Positions 9,619 through 17,931 of a DNA stretch of 50,766 bases are shown here, in pieces. This DNA is from Pseudomonas kitaguniensis (GTDB lineage Bacteria; Pseudomonadota; Gammaproteobacteria; Pseudomonadales; Pseudomonadaceae), in the NCBI RefSeq assembly GCF_009296165.1, contig NZ_VUAZ01000022.1, positions 1 through 50,766 of the forward strand, in the 5' to 3' direction. Positions within the stretch are counted from its first letter, which is position 1; each line of letters starts with the position of its first letter. Under the pieces are notes generated by a model that did not search any database, was not told the origin of the DNA, and was given only the letters and a program-made list of their open reading frames with translations. The position numbers and the translations under genes were made by a program.

Positions 9619-10094
9619 GTGGAAAACAAATCTGCACACCCTCTAAAGCGCGACATATAGCCGCCGCAAATGCCTGTTTTGTCACAGTTTTGACTTGTCC
9701 CCATTCGCTGTGGAACCGGCTGTGGGTAACGTGGGAGTAGCTGGCTGAAAGCCTTTGATTACGGGGCTTGCAGCGCGGTGGTTGTTTTATGATCAGCGGC
9801 TTTTTCGCGACCTGTCGAGGGGTTTGTCAACCTGTTTAAAGACACAGGTATATGACCGATTTATGTAAAGTCAGCCTGTGGATAAGTCTGTGACTAAACT
9901 CTGGAAAGACCTCCACAGAGGCCGGAATGACTGGCCTGGAGCCATCGTTCTAAATGACCTTCAGTGCACACGCGTACATACGCCCCGGCCCAGGTCAAGC
10001 AAAAAACTTTCTAAAACCGCCTGCAGGCCTTGTATAAAGCGGCCTGAAGCTTTTTGCACTTGCCCCCAAAGACTGTGGGCGCAGTTGTGGATAA
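9619..10094. other. Gene-free region with DnaA-box-like cluster
   Basis: Between the bra terminator and the SDR gene (9592-10256) I see no convincing gene. It holds two exact copies of TGTGGATAA, the complement of the DnaA box TTATCCACA, at 9877-9885 and 10086-10094. Near matches are TGTGGAAAA (9619-9627), TGTGGAACC (9709-9717), TGTGGGTAA (9721-9729), CTCCACA (9911-9917, opposite orientation) and TGTGGGCGC (about 10075). Whether DnaA binds is unknown. The window has no dnaA/dnaN or other sign of the chromosomal origin. Confidence 0.5.
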
Positions 10095-10256
10095 CCTGCG
10101 CGTATATGGCTGCAGGCCACGGTTCATAAGGCGTTGCGCGTATTGGTTAAAAACTGATCAGGTATTCGCGAGTTGGTGCGCTTAGCGGTTGCCGCAACGA
10201 GCGCGTAAGGGCATTCTGCTGGCTGATTTTTTCTCGATGCCCGCAAGGAGAACACC

Positions 10257-11021
10257 ATGTCCGACACGCTGTTTATTACTGGCGCAACTTCAGGCTTCGG
10301 CGAAGCGTGTGCCCGTCGTTTTGCCGACGCCGGCTGGAAACTGGTGCTCACCGGCCGTCGTGCCGACCGCTTGAATGCCTTGGTCGAAGAGCTTTCCAGG
10401 CAAACCGAAGTGCACGGCCTGGTCGTCGACGTACGTGACCGCAAGGGCATGGAAGACGCCATCGCCAACCTGCCGCCAGCCTTCGCCACGCTGCGCGGGC
10501 TGATCAACAATGCCGGGCTGGCCGTGGGCACCGACCCTGCGCCCAAGTGCAGCCTCGACGATTGGGAAACCATGGTCGACACCAACATCAAAGGCCTGCT
10601 GACCACCACCAGCCTGCTGCTGCCGCGCCTGATCGCCCACGGGCGCGGCGCCGGTATCGTCAACCTCGGTTCCATCGCCGGCAGTTACCCGTACCCGGGC
10701 AGCCACGTGTATGGCGGCTCCAAGGCATTCGTTAAGCAGTTCTCGTTGAACCTGCGCTGCGACCTGCAAGGCACCGGCGTACGCGTGACCAACCTTGAGC
10801 CAGGCCTGTGTGAGAGCGAGTTCTCGCTGGTGCGCTTCGGCGGTGACCAGTCGCGCTACGACGCAACCTACGCAGGCGCCGAGCCGATCCAGCCGCAAGA
10901 CATTGCCGACACCATCTTCTGGGTGATGAACACCCCGGCGCACGTCAACATCAACCGCCTGGAGCTGATGCCGGTGAGCCAGACCTGGGCCGGGTTTGCG
11001 ATTGAGCGTGGCGCCAAGTAA
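10257..11021 (+). CDS. Short-chain dehydrogenase/reductase, YdfG-like
   Basis: This 254-residue classical SDR enzyme uses NAD(P)H. The cofactor loop GATSGFGE lies at about residues 8-15, NNAG is near residue 84, and the catalytic Ser and Tyr-Lys are in NLGSIAGSYPYPG and VYGGSKAFV. It most resembles the YdfG group (3-hydroxy acid/serine dehydrogenase), judged from the TGATSGFGEACARRF start and the LEPGLCESEFS segment. The substrate is not certain. The start follows AAGGAG. It is a single gene flanked by the long regulatory-looking gap upstream and a REP doublet downstream. Confidence 0.88.
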   Translation: MSDTLFITGATSGFGEACARRFADAGWKLVLTGRRADRLNALVEELSRQTEVHGLVVDVRDRKGMEDAIANLPPAFATLRGLINNAGLAVGTDPAPKCSLDDWETMVDTNIKGLLTTTSLLLPRLIAHGRGAGIVNLGSIAGSYPYPGSHVYGGSKAFVKQFSLNLRCDLQGTGVRVTNLEPGLCESEFSLVRFGGDQSRYDATYAGAEPIQPQDIADTIFWVMNTPAHVNINRLELMPVSQTWAGFAIERGAK

Positions 11022-11043
11022 GGCGTTAGACCGAGTCGCCTGC

Positions 11044-11130
11044 ATCGCGAGCAAGCCCGCTCCCACACTTGACCGGGTTCCAGCATGAGAGTGCGGTCAA
11101 TGTGGGAGGTGGCTTGCTGCCGATGGCGGC
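11044..11130. repeat. REP doublet (REPIN)
   Basis: Two inverted halves, ATCGCGAGCAAGCCCGCTCC and a diverged GTGGGAGGTGGCTTGCTGCC, lie head-to-head downstream of the SDR gene. The inner segments TTGACCG and CGGTCAA pair. Confidence 0.85.
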
Positions 11131-11215
11131 ATATCTGCCAAAACACGACATAAGGTACACTCCTCCGCTGAAGCCCATGCGCACTGTATGGCTTTAGGTG
11201 TTAACAGGAGGAAAT

Positions 11216-12121
11216 GTGAGTAACCGGGGTGAGCAGGCACTGCTCAAACAATCGACCATCCTGATGTTCGCCGTTGCGATCGCCGGGATTGTCACGGGTG
11301 TGATGTCTGGCGCCCAATCGATTCTATTCGACGGCTTTTTCTCGCTGATCGCCACCGCCATCAAGGTGTTGATGCTGATCACCGCCAAGCTGATCGCTAA
11401 AAAAAGCAACCAGCGCTTCCAGTTCGGCTATTGGCACCTGGAGCCGATGGTGCTGCTGATCGAGGGCAGCTTTTTGCTGTTGATCGCTCTCTACGCGTTT
11501 CTCAATGGCGTGTTCGGCATCATCAATGGCGGGCGTGAGATCGAGTTGGGGCTGGTGATTGTCTATGCGGCGGTATTTACCGTTGTCGAATTCGCCTACT
11601 TTTTCTATGTGCGCTACCGCAACCGCAGGCTCAAATCATTGCTGATCCAGTTCGACAATATCAGTTGGCTGGTGGACGCGATGCTTTCCGTGGGCTTGCT
11701 GATCAGTTTTCTCGCCGCGCTGTTGCTCAAGTCCCAGGGCTATGACGAGTGGGCGGTGTACGTCGACCCGCTGATCCTGATTGTGTTGGCCCTGAGCATG
11801 CTGGCGCCGGCGTTCAAGATCCTGCGCCCGGCGTTGCGCGAGGTGCTGGGCATCGCCCCGGACCACCTGGACGACACGGTGCGCGAGGTCATGGACGCGG
11901 CGCAGGCCAGGCATGGTTTCGACGACTACATGACCTACGTGCAAAAGCACGGGCGGGCGCGGTTTATCGAGATTCATGTGGTGTTGCCGGCGAATTACCC
12001 GGTGGCTAACGTCGCCACTCTCGACGCGCTGCGCGAAGAAATATCCACAGCGCTCGGCACCCCGGACGCGGCGCGCTGGTTGACGATCAGCTTTACCGGG
12101 GATCGCAAGTGGATTGCGTGA
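11216..12121 (+). CDS. Cation diffusion facilitator family transporter, divergent metal site
   Basis: This protein of about 301 residues has six predicted membrane helices and a C-terminal cytoplasmic domain of about 95 residues, the CDF plan. I chose GTG 11216 because AGGAGGA ends 4 bases before it; an upstream in-frame GTG at 11198 has no such site. In the best-studied member FieF, four ligands (Asp-x3-Asp in helix 2 and His-x3-Asp in helix 5) bind the metal. Here the equivalents look like Asp-x3-Ser (ILFDGFFS) and Ser-x3-Asp (ISWLVD), so the transported ion is uncertain. It stands alone between REP doublets. Confidence 0.82.
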   Translation: MSNRGEQALLKQSTILMFAVAIAGIVTGVMSGAQSILFDGFFSLIATAIKVLMLITAKLIAKKSNQRFQFGYWHLEPMVLLIEGSFLLLIALYAFLNGVFGIINGGREIELGLVIVYAAVFTVVEFAYFFYVRYRNRRLKSLLIQFDNISWLVDAMLSVGLLISFLAALLLKSQGYDEWAVYVDPLILIVLALSMLAPAFKILRPALREVLGIAPDHLDDTVREVMDAAQARHGFDDYMTYVQKHGRARFIEIHVVLPANYPVANVATLDALREEISTALGTPDAARWLTISFTGDRKWIA

Positions 12122-12125
12122 AGCT

Positions 12126-12207
12126 TTCGCGAGCAAGCCCGCTCCCACACATGCTCGCATTCCAAAGGTTGAACGCGGTCAAGTGTGGGAGCGGGCTTGC
12201 TCGCGAA
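12126..12207. repeat. REP doublet (REPIN)
   Basis: TTCGCGAGCAAGCCCGCTCC at 12126 and its inverted match ending GCTCGCGAA at 12207 flank a spacer. It lies between the convergent CDF and epimerase genes, where it could act as a bidirectional terminator. Confidence 0.88.
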
Positions 12208-12220
12208 TAGGCCCTGGCAG

Positions 12221-13342
12221 TCAGCTCAGATGCTGGATCAAACCCTGGTAGCAGGTTGCCAAGTGATACGGCGTAGTCGACGGCATGTCGCGGCGGCTTA
12301 CGGCACCGCTGGCATCCAGGCATTCATGCCAGCCTTTGGCATGTAAAAAGTGCTGTTGCAGCGCGAGCAATTGGCGCTGCAACACCGCCTCACTGCCGGG
12401 GCGCAAGGTCAGTGCGCGCAGGTATTCGGCCTGTGCCCAAATCCGTTGAGTGCCGTCGCGCACGCTGCCGTCCAAGGCGAGCATGCCGCTGACCGCACCG
12501 CTCTGGTTATCCACACCCTTAAGCTCTGCGTAGGCAAATGCCCGCGTCAAAGAGGCATGCAGCGGTGTGCCGCGCAGCACCGCCGAAGATTCGAGCAGAA
12601 AGAACCACTCGAACTGGTGCCCGGGTTCAAACCAGTTATCCACAGCCCCCAGCGGTTTTTCCATCATCACGCCGTGTTGAGGGTCGATGAAGCGTTGCTG
12701 CATGGCCGTCGCCAATCCCAGCAAGGCCGCTTGTACATTGGCGTCGTCACGCGCAGCCAAGGTGGCGAGGAAGCCTTCGGCCAAATGCATCAACGGGTTT
12801 TGCAGCGGGCCGGAGTTGAGGCACGACCAGTGTCGCTCCAATACCGCTTCGTACAAGCCATCGCCGCTGGCGAAACGTTCGGCGACCACCGCCAGGGCCG
12901 CATTCAGTACCGACTCCACTTGCGGCTCACGCACCTTGGCCCAGTAGTGGGCGCAGGCGAAGATAATGAAGGCGTGGGTGTAAAGGTCTTTGCGCGAGTC
13001 CAACGGCTGGCCGGCCGGGTCGATGCTGTAGAACCAGCCGCCGTGCTCGGCGTCATGAAAGTGCTGTTGCAAGGAGCGGAACAGCGCGGCGGCACGTTCT
13101 TCGGCAAAGCCCGCGCCGGGCTCGCCGATCAGGCTGGCGAACAGGTACAACTGCCGGGCGCACGCCATGGCGCGGTAGCGTTGCGGGGGCAATGGCCGGT
13201 GGTCGGCGTCCAGCGCCTCATACGGCAGCGCCAGTTCAGCATTCCAGCCCGGGCCTTGCCACAGTGGCACGATCAGGTGGTGGAAGTGCGTGAGCACGGC
13301 ATTCAACGAAGGTTGGGAGGCGGAGTCTGGAGCGATGGGCAT
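12221..13342 (-). CDS. AGE-family epimerase/isomerase
   Basis: This 373-residue soluble protein belongs to the N-acylglucosamine 2-epimerase/mannose isomerase family, an alpha6/alpha6 barrel. Conserved blocks are RYRAMACARQLYLFASLIGE near residue 55, DLYTHAFIIFACAHYW, NPLMHLAEGFLA and WFEPGHQFEWFFLLE. The His in the last two blocks matches the family's active-site histidines. In this family the reaction is interconversion of mannose, glucose and fructose or of N-acylated hexosamines. No sugar-transport or kinase gene is adjacent to narrow the substrate. It is flanked on both sides by REP doublets and is probably monocistronic. Confidence 0.88.
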   Translation of the reverse strand: MPIAPDSASQPSLNAVLTHFHHLIVPLWQGPGWNAELALPYEALDADHRPLPPQRYRAMACARQLYLFASLIGEPGAGFAEERAAALFRSLQQHFHDAEHGGWFYSIDPAGQPLDSRKDLYTHAFIIFACAHYWAKVREPQVESVLNAALAVVAERFASGDGLYEAVLERHWSCLNSGPLQNPLMHLAEGFLATLAARDDANVQAALLGLATAMQQRFIDPQHGVMMEKPLGAVDNWFEPGHQFEWFFLLESSAVLRGTPLHASLTRAFAYAELKGVDNQSGAVSGMLALDGSVRDGTQRIWAQAEYLRALTLRPGSEAVLQRQLLALQQHFLHAKGWHECLDASGAVSRRDMPSTTPYHLATCYQGLIQHLS

Positions 13343-13417
13343 CGGCTGGCGTCGTCACGGCAGGGGCGTAGGCGCGCATGTTAGCAGGCTTGGGATGGAT
13401 GGTGGTTTTGAGACCGC

Positions 13418-13489
13418 CTTCGCGAGCAAGCCCGCTCCCACAGTGGATGTGTGAATACAGTCAACTGTGTGCGGGCTTGCTCGCGAAGA
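13418..13489. repeat. REP doublet (REPIN)
   Basis: CTTCGCGAGCAAGCCCGCTC and the inverted GCGGGCTTGCTCGCGAAG flank a short spacer downstream of hupE/ureJ. Confidence 0.88.
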
Positions 13490-13510
13490 GGCCCTCAGCA
13501 GCGCCGCAAA

Positions 13511-14083
13511 TCAGCCCGCCAGCAACCAAACCCCGGTTGCCGCCGACGCTGCACCGGCAACCCGCACCAGCGGTGCGGCTGCGGCTGGCAGGAAGCGCAC
13601 CACGGCATAACCGGCAGCATGCAGCATTGCCGTCGCACCGACGAAGCCTGCGGCATACGCCCAAGGGCTGGACATGGCCGGCAGCTCAAGGCCATGCGCC
13701 ACGCCGTGGAACAGCGCAAACAATGCCGTCGCCCCCACGGCCACGAACAGCGGTGGTCGCACCGCCAGCGCTACCGCCAGGCCCAGCGCGAGGACCGACG
13801 CGGCAATCCCGCTTTCCAGTGCCGGCAACGCCAGGCCTTCAAAGCCGAGCAGGCCGCCAATCAGCATAGTGCCGACAAACGTGCACGGCAGCGCCCAACG
13901 CGCCGCGCCTTTTTGCTGGGCCGCCCACAGGCCCACGGCGAGCATGGCGAGCAAGTGATCGATGCCGCCCAATGGGTGGCCGATACCGGCCATCAGCCCG
14001 TTATCGCCATGCCCGGGGTGAGCGAAGGCGAGGGCGGGGGTGAGCAGCAGGGCGGCGGTGGCGAAGAGTTTTTTCAGGCCCAT
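13511..14083 (-). CDS. ureJ: HupE/UreJ family membrane protein, probable nickel permease
   Basis: This 190-residue protein has a signal-like N-terminus (KLFATAALLLTPALAFA) followed by a His motif HPGHGDNG and about six hydrophobic helices. The helix containing HPLGGIDHLLAMLAVG is the hallmark of the HupE/UreJ family, thought to admit nickel for hydrogenase or urease. Its place 25 bases after ureG supports the urease role. It is the last gene of the ureE-ureF-ureG-ureJ operon on the minus strand. Confidence 0.9.
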   Translation of the reverse strand: MGLKKLFATAALLLTPALAFAHPGHGDNGLMAGIGHPLGGIDHLLAMLAVGLWAAQQKGAARWALPCTFVGTMLIGGLLGFEGLALPALESGIAASVLALGLAVALAVRPPLFVAVGATALFALFHGVAHGLELPAMSSPWAYAAGFVGATAMLHAAGYAVVRFLPAAAAPLVRVAGAASAATGVWLLAG

Positions 14084-14108
14084 GAGCAGGCTCCTTTTTA
14101 AAGTGAGA

Positions 14109-14723
14109 TCAGGCAGCGGTCAGCAAGCCCTGACGTTCGATAAAGGCGACGATTTCATCCAGGCCGACGCCGGTTTTCTGGTTGCTGAATACAAAGGGTT
14201 TACCGTTGCGCATGCGCTGGGTGTCGCTGTTCATCAGTTCCAGCGAAGCACCTACCAGCGGCGCCAGGTCGATCTTGTTGATCACCAGCAGGTCGGATTT
14301 GCAAATACCGGGCCCGCCCTTGCGCGGCAGCTTGTCGCCCGCGGACACATCGATCACGTAGATGGTCAGGTCCGACAACTCAGGGCTGAAGGTCGCCGAC
14401 AGGTTGTCGCCGCCGGACTCGACCAATATCAAGTCCAGGCCGGGAAAGCGCCGGTTGAGTTGGTCCACCGCTTCCAGGTTGATCGAGGCGTCTTCGCGAA
14501 TCGCCGTGTGCGGGCAGCCGCCGGTTTCAACGCCGATGATGCGTTCAGGCGCCAGGGCCTGGTTGCGCACCAGAAAGTCTGCGTCTTCGCGGGTATAAAT
14601 GTCGTTGGTCACCACGGCCAGGTTGTAGCGATCGCGCAGGGCCAGGCACAGGGCCAGGGTCAGCGCCGTCTTGCCGGAGCCCACCGGGCCGCCGATGCCG
14701 ACACGCAAAGGTTGTGTGTTCAT
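14109..14723 (-). CDS. ureG: Urease accessory GTPase UreG
   Basis: This 204-residue GTPase powers nickel insertion into apo-urease with UreD, UreF and UreE. The P-loop GPVGSGKT is at residues 12-19. The metal-binding Cys-Pro-His motif is seen in [16 protein letters not shown], and [10 protein letters not shown] is the guanine-specificity motif. An open frame extends to 14807, but the ATG at 14723 gives the conserved N-terminus [16 protein letters not shown] and the family length. It lies between ureF and ureJ. Confidence 0.97.
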   Translation of the reverse strand: MNTQPLRVGIGGPVGSGKTALTLALCLALRDRYNLAVVTNDIYTREDADFLVRNQALAPERIIGVETGGCPHTAIREDASINLEAVDQLNRRFPGLDLILVESGGDNLSATFSPELSDLTIYVIDVSAGDKLPRKGGPGICKSDLLVINKIDLAPLVGASLELMNSDTQRMRNGKPFVFSNQKTGVGLDEIVAFIERQGLLTAA

Positions 14724-14761
14724 GTGCTTCTCCAAGATATAAGGCCCCCAATAAAAAGCGT

Positions 14762-15436
14762 TTAGGAACGGAACAGGCGGCTGTACTGGCGCTCGTGGGC
14801 CATGCACGCCAAGGCCAGGCCAAACGCGGCACTGCCCAAGGAATCAGGTTCGATGCAACGGGCGTCCTGTTGGGCTTGTTGCAGCAGCGGCAACAGTTCA
14901 CTGGTCAGGCGCTGGGCGGCTTGCTGGCCCAGGGGCAGGGTTTTCATCAGCACGGCGAGCTGGTTTTCCAGCCAACTCCATAGCCAGGCGGCGAGCGCGT
15001 CGTCGGCGCTGATGTGCCAGGCGCGGGCTGCCAGCGCCCAGCCCAAGGCCAGGTGCGGTTCGGCGCATTCCTGCAAAAATGCACGCGCGGCCGCGTCCAG
15101 CTCCGGTAAACCATTCAGCAGTTGCTGCAGCGAATAACCCATCTGCCGGCTCTCGTGATACAGCTCGCGGGTCTCGCGGCTGGCGCGGTGTTGCTCGCAC
15201 CACTGCGCAAGACGCGGCCAATCCTGCTCGGCGGCGGCCTGGCAATGCGCGAGCAGCAACGGTGCTTCGAAGCGCGCCAGGTTGAGCAACAACTGGTCGC
15301 TGATCCAGCGGCGGGCGCTTGCGGCATCGGTCACGCGGCCATTTTCCACGGCCATTTCCAGGCCTTGGGAGTAGCTGTAGCCGCCAATCGGCAATTGCGG
15401 GCTGGCCAAGCGCAGCAGCGCCCACGCTGGGTTCAT
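14762..15436 (-). CDS. ureF: Urease accessory protein UreF
   Basis: This 224-residue all-helical scaffold protein works in the UreD-UreF-UreG complex. The N-terminus [20 protein letters not shown] is the family signature. Its start overlaps the ureE stop by four bases, so the two are translationally coupled. The C-terminus keeps the conserved [11 protein letters not shown] tail. Confidence 0.96.
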   Translation of the reverse strand: MNPAWALLRLASPQLPIGGYSYSQGLEMAVENGRVTDAASARRWISDQLLLNLARFEAPLLLAHCQAAAEQDWPRLAQWCEQHRASRETRELYHESRQMGYSLQQLLNGLPELDAAARAFLQECAEPHLALGWALAARAWHISADDALAAWLWSWLENQLAVLMKTLPLGQQAAQRLTSELLPLLQQAQQDARCIEPDSLGSAAFGLALACMAHERQYSRLFRS

Positions 15437-15933
15437 AGGCGCACGCCGAACTGGTGCAGCTTGGGCGGGTAATTGAAGTCTTCGTCGCCATGGCGCGAAT
15501 GGTGATGGCCGCCGCCGTAGGCGCCGTGTTCCGGTTGGAACGGCGCTTCGAGGGTTTCGGTGTGGGCGCCTAACTGATCAAGCATGGCCTTGAGCACGTA
15601 ATCATCGAGCAGGCGCAACCAGCCATCGCCGACTTGCAGCGCCACATGGCGATTACCCAGGTGATAGGCGGCGCGGGTCAGTTCAAACGCGCTGCTGCAC
15701 GTAACGTGTAGCAGTTGTTCAGGCCGAGCATTGACGCGTACGACACGTCCGTCTTCAGCTTGCAGGAATTCGCCATCGCGCAGCGGCGGCTGGCCGCGCT
15801 CCAGGAACAGGCCGACGTCTTCACCGTCGGCACTGAAACAGCGCAGGCGGCTTTTGCTGCGCGCTTCGAAATTCAGCAGCAGTTCTGCGGCCCAAAGGGC
15901 TTGCGGGGCGATTCGGCGGTGTATCACCAGCAT
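15433..15933 (-). CDS. ureE: Urease accessory nickel metallochaperone UreE
   Basis: This 166-residue nickel carrier hands metal to the urease activation complex. The two-domain plan is intact, with [19 protein letters not shown] in the N-terminal domain and LGNRHVALQ in the metal-binding domain. The C-terminus has a His-rich tail, [15 protein letters not shown] set the start at ATG 15933 ([11 protein letters not shown]); the longer open frame to 16047 is not conserved in character. It is the first gene of the second urease block, about 17 kb from ureC in the direction of transcription. Confidence 0.94.
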   Translation of the reverse strand: MLVIHRRIAPQALWAAELLLNFEARSKSRLRCFSADGEDVGLFLERGQPPLRDGEFLQAEDGRVVRVNARPEQLLHVTCSSAFELTRAAYHLGNRHVALQVGDGWLRLLDDYVLKAMLDQLGAHTETLEAPFQPEHGAYGGGHHHSRHGDEDFNYPPKLHQFGVRL

Positions 15934-16190
15934 CGGAAGGCTTCCAGCTATGAGCGGTTGGGGATCAGCAATAAAAGACTTAGAGCAAGGGGCTTGCCAA
16001 TCACGCAGGCAGTTCGGAAAACCCTGTAGGCAAGCGCGGTTATGCAACCGAACGGTGCGCGAGCCTGCACGGGTAGCGCTTTAATTTGGTGCGACAATGG
16101 TTTTATAGCACTGGAACGGGGCGTTCCGAGTGGAAATGAGAAAGCGCCTGTATGAATATTCCTTCATCTAACTCGCTCAGGTGTTTTTAA

Positions 16191-16379
16191 GCCTGTTCCT
16201 GCGCGTCCATCGCGCGCGCCGATGGGCGCGGTCAGGTCGGCCACGTCGGCCTGTATATCGGCGAAGGCAAGTTCATCCATTCACCGAGTACCGGCAAGCG
16301 CGTGCGTATCGACTCGCTCAGCAGCCGCTACTGGAACAAGCACTACACCACGGCCAAGCGCTTCCACACGGCGGGCTGA
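16191..16379 (+). pseudogene. Remnant of an NlpC/P60 family peptidase gene (C-terminal end)
   Basis: One frame encodes about 62 residues up to TGA 16377-16379, including GQVGHVGLYIGEGKFIHSPS and TGKRVRIDSLSSRYWNKHY. That is the His-containing C-terminal part of an NlpC/P60 (C40) peptidoglycan endopeptidase. The frame is closed upstream by TAA at 16188, and the catalytic Cys half of the domain is absent, so only a fragment remains. An in-frame ATG at 16152 gives just 12 codons before that stop. It abuts the 3' end of the TetR gene on the other strand. Confidence 0.65.
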
Positions 16380-16384
16380 CCGGC

Positions 16385-17016
16385 TTACTCGGTGCTGCCC
16401 AGCCCTTGCCAGTGCTTGAGGCCGATGAAGATAAAGCGCAATTGCTGGGTGATTTTTGCTTGGGGTGTCAGGTGCGCAGGCAGCGCTTGGGCGGGCGGGT
16501 CGATGATGTCGGGCAAGGTCGCGAACACACTCTTGACGATCAGGTCGGCCATGACGTGCAGCCCTTCAGCATCCAGGTGCTGGAGTTTGGGCATGCGCGT
16601 AAGGTCGGCAGCCAGGTCGCTGGTGATGTCTTCGCGCAACGCGCCGATGGCTTGGCGCACCGCCAGGCAGCCGCCGTATTGTTCGCGGGCGAGGAACAGG
16701 AACTGTGAACGGTTGGCCGAGACCACATCCAGAAAAATGCGCACGGAGGCATCGATGATGCCGCCCATCACGAATTCATTGTGGCGCACCAGGCGAATCG
16801 TCGCGCGGAAGGTCTGGCCGACTTCACTCACCAATACCAAGCCCAGCTGGTCCATGTCGTCGAAATGACGATAAAACCCGGTGGGTACTATGCCGGCGGT
16901 TTTCGCCACTTCGCGCAGGCTGAGGCTGCGAACCCACGGCCACACTCCATCAGATGGCGGGCTGCGTCCATCAAGGCGAGTCGGGTCTGTTGCTTCTGTT
17001 CGGCGCGGGGCAGCAT
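16385..17016 (-). pseudogene. TetR-family regulator (FabR/DesT-like), frameshifted
   Basis: The gene would encode about 210 residues. From ATG 17016 it reads MLPRAEQKQQTRLALMDAAR and then RHLMECGRGF, which is the first part of a TetR helix-turn-helix. Near 16929 one base is missing (TTC-GCAGC, probably TTC-GGC-AGC), after which SLSLREVAKTAGIVPTGFYR and the rest follow in another frame. The DNA-binding domain strongly resembles regulators of unsaturated fatty acid synthesis, FabR and DesT. No desaturase or fab gene is nearby. Probably a sequencing error, since both sides of the break are well conserved. Confidence 0.85.
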
Positions 17017-17146
17017 TGGCGGGCGGGCTTTGTCGGCAAGTCAGCGAAGCACTCTAGCAAAACAGCTTCGTCGGCGTCGAACTTGGCGCACGCTATGCGC
17101 GGCAAATGGGGGGCACAGGCGGTTTAAAACCAATCTTTAGAAAGTC

Positions 17147-17176
17147 AAAAGCCCGATCCACAGACCGGGCTTTTTT
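17147..17176. terminator. Bidirectional intrinsic terminator
   Basis: AAAAGCCCG (17147-17155) pairs with CGGGCTTTT (17166-17174), followed by T's on the plus strand and by TTTT on the minus strand. It lies 17 bases beyond the stop of the secreted-protein gene at 17193. Confidence 0.8.
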
Positions 17177-17192
17177 CTGGGCTACCACAGGC

Positions 17193-17564
17193 TTAGCTCT
17201 GTGCTTGATGCAGGTCTTGCAAACGGTCTGAACCACCTTCAGCAACACCTTCGGTGTAAGCGCGTTCGTTGGCTTTTTCCGAACCGCCTTCTACCAGGCC
17301 TTTTTGTTCCAGGCGATCACGGCCACCTTCGGCAACGCCTTCGGTGTAGGCACGTTTGTTGGCGTGTTCCGAACCATTTTCGGCAACAGCGCCACTGGCG
17401 TAGTCACGGTTTTCTTCTTCTTGCGAACCGCTGCGGGCCAGGGTTTGGCTGGTTTGCACGGCTTGGGCGGAATTCTGTGGGGTAGCTTGTTCAGCGGCTG
17501 GCAGGGCAAAAGCGCTGGAAGCCAGGACCGACAGCATAACGGTAGCGAGTAATTGGCGTTTCAT
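17193..17564 (-). CDS. Small secreted protein with EGVAEGG repeats, unknown function
   Basis: This 123-residue protein starts at ATG 17564 behind AAGGAG. It has a clear signal peptide (KRQLLATVMLSVLASSAFA, cleavage near ALPAAEQ). The mature part is hydrophilic and built from imperfect repeats: AYTEGVAEGGRDRLEQKG, then LVEGGSEKANERAYTEGVAE, then GGSDRLQ, preceded by a weaker unit YASGAVAENGSEHANKR. I do not recognise a domain of known function, although similar small repeat proteins occur in other pseudomonads. A good terminator follows, so it is probably transcribed alone. Confidence 0.85.
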   Translation of the reverse strand: MKRQLLATVMLSVLASSAFALPAAEQATPQNSAQAVQTSQTLARSGSQEEENRDYASGAVAENGSEHANKRAYTEGVAEGGRDRLEQKGLVEGGSEKANERAYTEGVAEGGSDRLQDLHQAQS

Positions 17565-17885
17565 GAGGGTTGCTCCTTGGGAGTGCGATAAAGTGGGTAC
17601 ATGGCTAATGCTACTCTCGATAAGTCGATATAAAAGTTCATAAACACAATGGTAATAATCAACAGAATTGATTGTTCCAGGCGGAGGCTCTAGCACGCAC
17701 CTCTCAAGCCCGCGGTTTTGCACCAAGGTGGGTATTTTCGACTCGCTTGTGGGTAACACCGGTGCAGTGTTGATGGTTTATTCGACTGCGGCTGTAGGAT
17801 GAATCGCTTTTTTTGCGATGAATTCGTACTCCGGCTAAACCCCCAGACCGTTTGTCAGTCGTAGCCTTATGAGCTGTAGTTAAAA

Positions 17886-17904
17886 GGTGCGCGCAGCGCG
17901 CACC
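17886..17904. repeat. Perfect 19-bp inverted repeat before asmA-like gene
   Basis: GGTGCGCGCAGCGCGCACC is a perfect dyad (9+1+9) ending 27 bases before the start codon. It could be an operator or an mRNA hairpin. The rest of the 367-base gap (17565-17931) holds a second short stem, ATCGC-T7-GCGAT, near 17805, and no gene that I can see. Confidence 0.6.
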
Positions 17905-17931
17905 CTCAGTCGTACTCAGGAGTTATGTGCA

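Noticed and set aside
9878..10129. Open frame of 83 codons in the gap before the SDR gene
   Set aside because: Its start lies within a DnaA-box-like motif, there is no ribosome site, and the composition (many Arg, Thr, Cys, Pro) looks like a chance frame.
15934..16100. Possible sigma-54 promoter before ureE
   Set aside because: A TTGCA box is present, but the GG ten bases upstream is missing, so the spacing rule fails.
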